From the NCBI GenBank assembly GCA_904501965.1, contig CAJGCS010000071.1, positions 1 through 5,660 of the forward strand: a stretch of 5,660 nt of DNA. The letters are read 5' to 3'. Below the pieces are notes generated by a model that had not been told where the DNA came from, ran no database searches, and saw only the letters and a program-made list of their open reading frames with translations. A program made the position numbers and the translations under genes. Positions 4,581-5,660 of this stretch are shown one piece after another (position 1 is the first letter of the stretch; each line of letters opens with the position of its first letter). This DNA comes from an uncultured Bacilli bacterium (GTDB lineage Bacteria; Bacillota_I; Bacilli_A; ML615J-28; CAG-313).

Positions 4581-5660
4581 AGTTTAGATAAAAAAATAGA
4601 AGTATTAGGAGCAACATATGAAGTAACTGAAAATGTTATGTCACAAGATGTTGGTTATGGAATAAAACATACAAAAGATATTTCAGAAAGTTCAAAGAAA
4701 AATAATGAACTATTCCCACAATCTGTAAATGTTCTTGAAATTCCATCAAGAGAAGATGTAAAGATTATTAACTGGACTATGTCAAATCCAACAGGCTGGA
4801 GTACAACTACTGTTAGAAAGATGGCACAAGACTTTGAAAGTAAAAACCCAGGTTGGGTTGTTGTAGCTGCTATCAATGGTGACTTCTTTGATATTAATGG
4901 TAACGATAAAGCTCTTCCTTATCAAACAGGTGGTGTAACAGTTAGTAATGGTGAAGTATATCGTCCTTTTACTAACGGTCAAACTATTGGATTTAAAAAT
5001 GATGCAAGTACTGATCCACTAGTTGCTGAAGCTAAGTTTGAAGTATCAAATCATATCCTAAGTATTTATGATGATAATGATAATGTAATTTTTGAAAAAG
5101 AAATTAACAAAATTAACGAAGTTCCTGGCGATGGAGAAATTTCAATTTGGTACTCATATAGAAATAAAGAAGGACTTGACGAAAGAATTACTCTTCCTTC
5201 AGAAAACTCATATTTAATTAAAACAGCAACAAGACTTCTTCCAATGTCTACATCTAATGTTTATGCAAAAGGTATGATTACAGCTATTAATACTGAGACA
5301 TTAATGTTCTATGGACAATTTGGGCTACAAGTAAATGACGAAGAAGTACGTGCAATGCTTGATAAAGGCGTATATGTACGCGTTCAACAACATGTTATTG
5401 GTGATTATAAAGACTGTACAGATATTACAGGTGGTGGCGTATGTTTAGTACGTGATAGTGCTGCTGTTGATAATACCTCTGATATGAACACTCACCCAAG
5501 AACTTGTGTAGGTGTAAAAGAAGATGGTACTGTTGTATTTATGACAGTTGATGGTAGACAAGATAATAGAAATATGCATGGTATGGCATATAATGAACTT
5601 TCTGCAACTATGCTTTATTACGGATGTAAGGAAGCATATAACCTTGATGGCGGAGGTTCA
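4503..5660 (+). CDS. Secreted phosphodiester glycosidase (NAGPA-like) domain protein, 3' end outside window
   Basis: 386 residues are encoded without a stop up to the window end. An N-terminal signal peptide (MKK, hydrophobic 8-23, likely cut after CYA at 26) predicts export. The C-terminal half matches the phosphodiester glycosidase family (PF09992, formerly DUF2233), which includes the human uncovering enzyme NAGPA: AAINGDFFD (122-130), ITGGGVCL (308-315), HPRTCVGV (331-338), the family core MTVDGRQ (347-353), and NLDGGGS (380-386) exactly at the edge. The family removes GlcNAc or related sugars joined through a phosphodiester; bacterial substrates are mostly unknown, with envelope polymers or exopolysaccharides possible. 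Four mature-part Cys (305, 314, 335, 375) could form disulfides. Residues about 27-75 before the domain are not recognised. Further C-terminal domains may follow outside the window. The gene sits one base after ispH with a strong RBS, so it is probably in the ispH operon. Family assignment is firm, the substrate open. Confidence 0.9.
   Translation, partial: MKKICIKTMLALMMITIFSYVGICYASLDKKIEVLGATYEVTENVMSQDVGYGIKHTKDISESSKKNNELFPQSVNVLEIPSREDVKIINWTMSNPTGWSTTTVRKMAQDFESKNPGWVVVAAINGDFFDINGNDKALPYQTGGVTVSNGEVYRPFTNGQTIGFKNDASTDPLVAEAKFEVSNHILSIYDDNDNVIFEKEINKINEVPGDGEISIWYSYRNKEGLDERITLPSENSYLIKTATRLLPMSTSNVYAKGMITAINTETLMFYGQFGLQVNDEEVRAMLDKGVYVRVQQHVIGDYKDCTDITGGGVCLVRDSAAVDNTSDMNTHPRTCVGVKEDGTVVFMTVDGRQDNRNMHGMAYNELSATMLYYGCKEAYNLDGGGS

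Noticed and set aside
4655..4876. Minus-strand open frame of 73 codons
   Set aside because: Lies fully antisense to the conserved phosphodiester glycosidase gene, and I recognise no domain in it.
4782..4982. Minus-strand open frame of 66 codons
   Set aside because: Also antisense to the same gene and overlapping the previous shadow frame; composition matches reverse reading of a real coding region.
1..5660. Alternative genetic code with TGA as Trp (Mollicutes-like)
   Set aside because: All Trp codons I read are TGG, no TGA occurs inside the genes, and all four complete genes end in TAA. TAA-only stops are not decisive, but nothing calls for recoding.
1..5660. CRISPR arrays, insertion sequences, tRNA genes or phage genes
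   Set aside because: Apart from two 147-base or shorter gaps the window is filled with identified genes, and I see no spaced repeats, terminal inverted repeats, transposase or tRNA-like folds.

Overview
The window reads as a chromosomal segment from a low-GC Gram-positive-type bacterium (Bacillota, perhaps a gut Bacilli/Erysipelotrichia-like lineage). This rests on the strong A/T bias by eye, AGGAGG-type ribosome binding sites, a Bacillus-like EF-P, and a lipoprotein and a secreted enzyme of kinds common in host-associated Firmicutes. The lineage is an inference. All four complete gene ends use TAA, and every Trp codon I read is TGG with no in-frame TGA, so the standard bacterial code fits.

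Layout: (1) 1-1329 (+) is the 3' part of pheT, the phenylalanyl-tRNA synthetase beta chain; its start lies outside the window. (2) 1331-2908 (+) is a lipoprotein with a GH18 (chitinase-type) domain, starting one base after the pheT stop. (3) 2900-2927 is a perfect 11-bp hairpin that serves as a shared terminator between this gene and the convergent efp. (4) 2936-3490 (-) is efp, translation elongation factor P. (5) 3491-3637 is a divergent promoter region with two near-consensus sigma-A-type promoters, one for efp and one for ispH. (6) 3638-4501 (+) is ispH, last enzyme of the MEP isoprenoid pathway. (7) 4503 to the window end (+) is a secreted phosphodiester glycosidase (NAGPA-like) domain protein, again starting one base after the upstream stop and cut off by the window edge.

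Functionally this is housekeeping (tRNA charging, translation of polyproline stretches, isoprenoid synthesis) with two exported glycan-active enzymes, each attached to the end of a housekeeping gene with one-base spacing and a strong RBS inside the upstream gene. A role of the two exported proteins in envelope or environmental glycan processing is an inference.

I found no mobile element, CRISPR array, RNA gene or clearly novel multi-gene system. The points most worth checking are the paired Cys/His repeats of the lipoprotein, unusual residues around the third iron-sulfur cysteine and phosphate-binding motif of IspH, a sharp local rise in ATA codons across ispH and the next signal-peptide region, and the repeated one-base coupling of exported enzymes to housekeeping genes.
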